41,357 bases of DNA from contig DCDB01000107.1 of assembly GCA_002316215.1 (NCBI GenBank), positions 1 to 41,357 on the forward strand, read 5' to 3'. Origin of the DNA: Lachnospiraceae bacterium UBA1066. GTDB taxonomy: Bacteria; Bacillota; Clostridia; Lachnospirales; Lachnospiraceae. The position numbers and the translations under genes were made by a program. The notes beneath the pieces were generated by a model. That model made no database searches. It saw only the letters and a program-made list of their open reading frames with translations, and was not told the DNA's origin. Of the stretch, positions 41,308 through 41,357 are shown piece after piece (within the stretch, counting starts at the first letter, position 1; each line of letters starts with the position of its first letter).

Positions 41308-41357
41308 GTCAAAAAGTTTTTCCTGCAAGCAGGAAACTTTTTGACTTTTGACGCTTG
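41308..41357 (+). repeat. Palindromic repeat, exact copy 2 (at window end)
   Basis: Identical over all 50 bp to 41138-41187, in direct orientation with a 170-bp period. The window ends exactly with the repeat, so further copies may follow. Confidence 0.93.

Overview
The window looks like the chromosome of a Gram-positive Clostridia, most likely Lachnospiraceae-like. This is inferred from gene order (rnc-smc-ftsY; ylxM-ffh-rpsP-khpA-rimM-trmD-rplS-lepB-rbgA-rnhB-yraN), strong GGAGG-type ribosome binding sites, several TTG starts, and a large fused 2-hydroxyacyl-CoA dehydratase activase typical of anaerobic Clostridia. I see no phage, insertion sequence, CRISPR or rRNA. Almost all genes lie on the plus strand; the exceptions are the activase (6840-11237) and rqcH (39346-41094).

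Layout: (1) 57-6709, rnc-smc-ftsY followed without a gap by a threonine ammonia-lyase. (2) 6840-11237, the minus-strand activase, separated from ilvA by a symmetrical terminator. (3) 11354-13213, tgt and yajC. (4) 13231-19210, a biosynthetic block leuB-ilvD-ilvB-serA. (5) 19258-23299, a glycogen-branching-enzyme homologue with an eroded active site, an MscS channel and a lipoprotein sugar-binding protein, tightly packed. (6) 23405-27281, an HdeD-like membrane protein, an Mrp ATPase, a membrane metallophosphoesterase and a PHP-domain protein. (7) 27327-31252, tRNA-Thr(CGU) and a three-gene xanthine-dehydrogenase-type molybdenum hydroxylase behind a near-perfect sigma-A promoter with two palindromes. 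(8) 31320-38308, the conserved SRP/ribosome-maturation block. (9) 38427-41094, pgeF and rqcH, convergent. (10) 41095-41357, two copies of a palindromic intergenic repeat.

The core genes cover RNA processing and ribosome assembly (rnc, rpsP, rimM, trmD, rplS, rbgA, khpA), protein targeting (ffh, ftsY, ylxM, yajC, lepB), chromosome maintenance (smc, rnhB), ribosome rescue (rqcH) and branched-chain amino acid and serine synthesis.

The most unusual content is not a new multi-gene system. It is (a) the probable pseudo-enzyme GlgB homologue in a compact run with an MscS channel and an orphan binding protein, (b) four separate short tandem arrays at gene edges (25 bp after smc, 61 bp across the rbgA stop, 31 bp before yraN carrying its ribosome binding site, 18 bp building the activase N-terminus), (c) a dispersed palindromic repeat with about five copies, and (d) a predicted leaderless ylxM transcript. 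All calls come from reading the sequence by eye; no database search was run.
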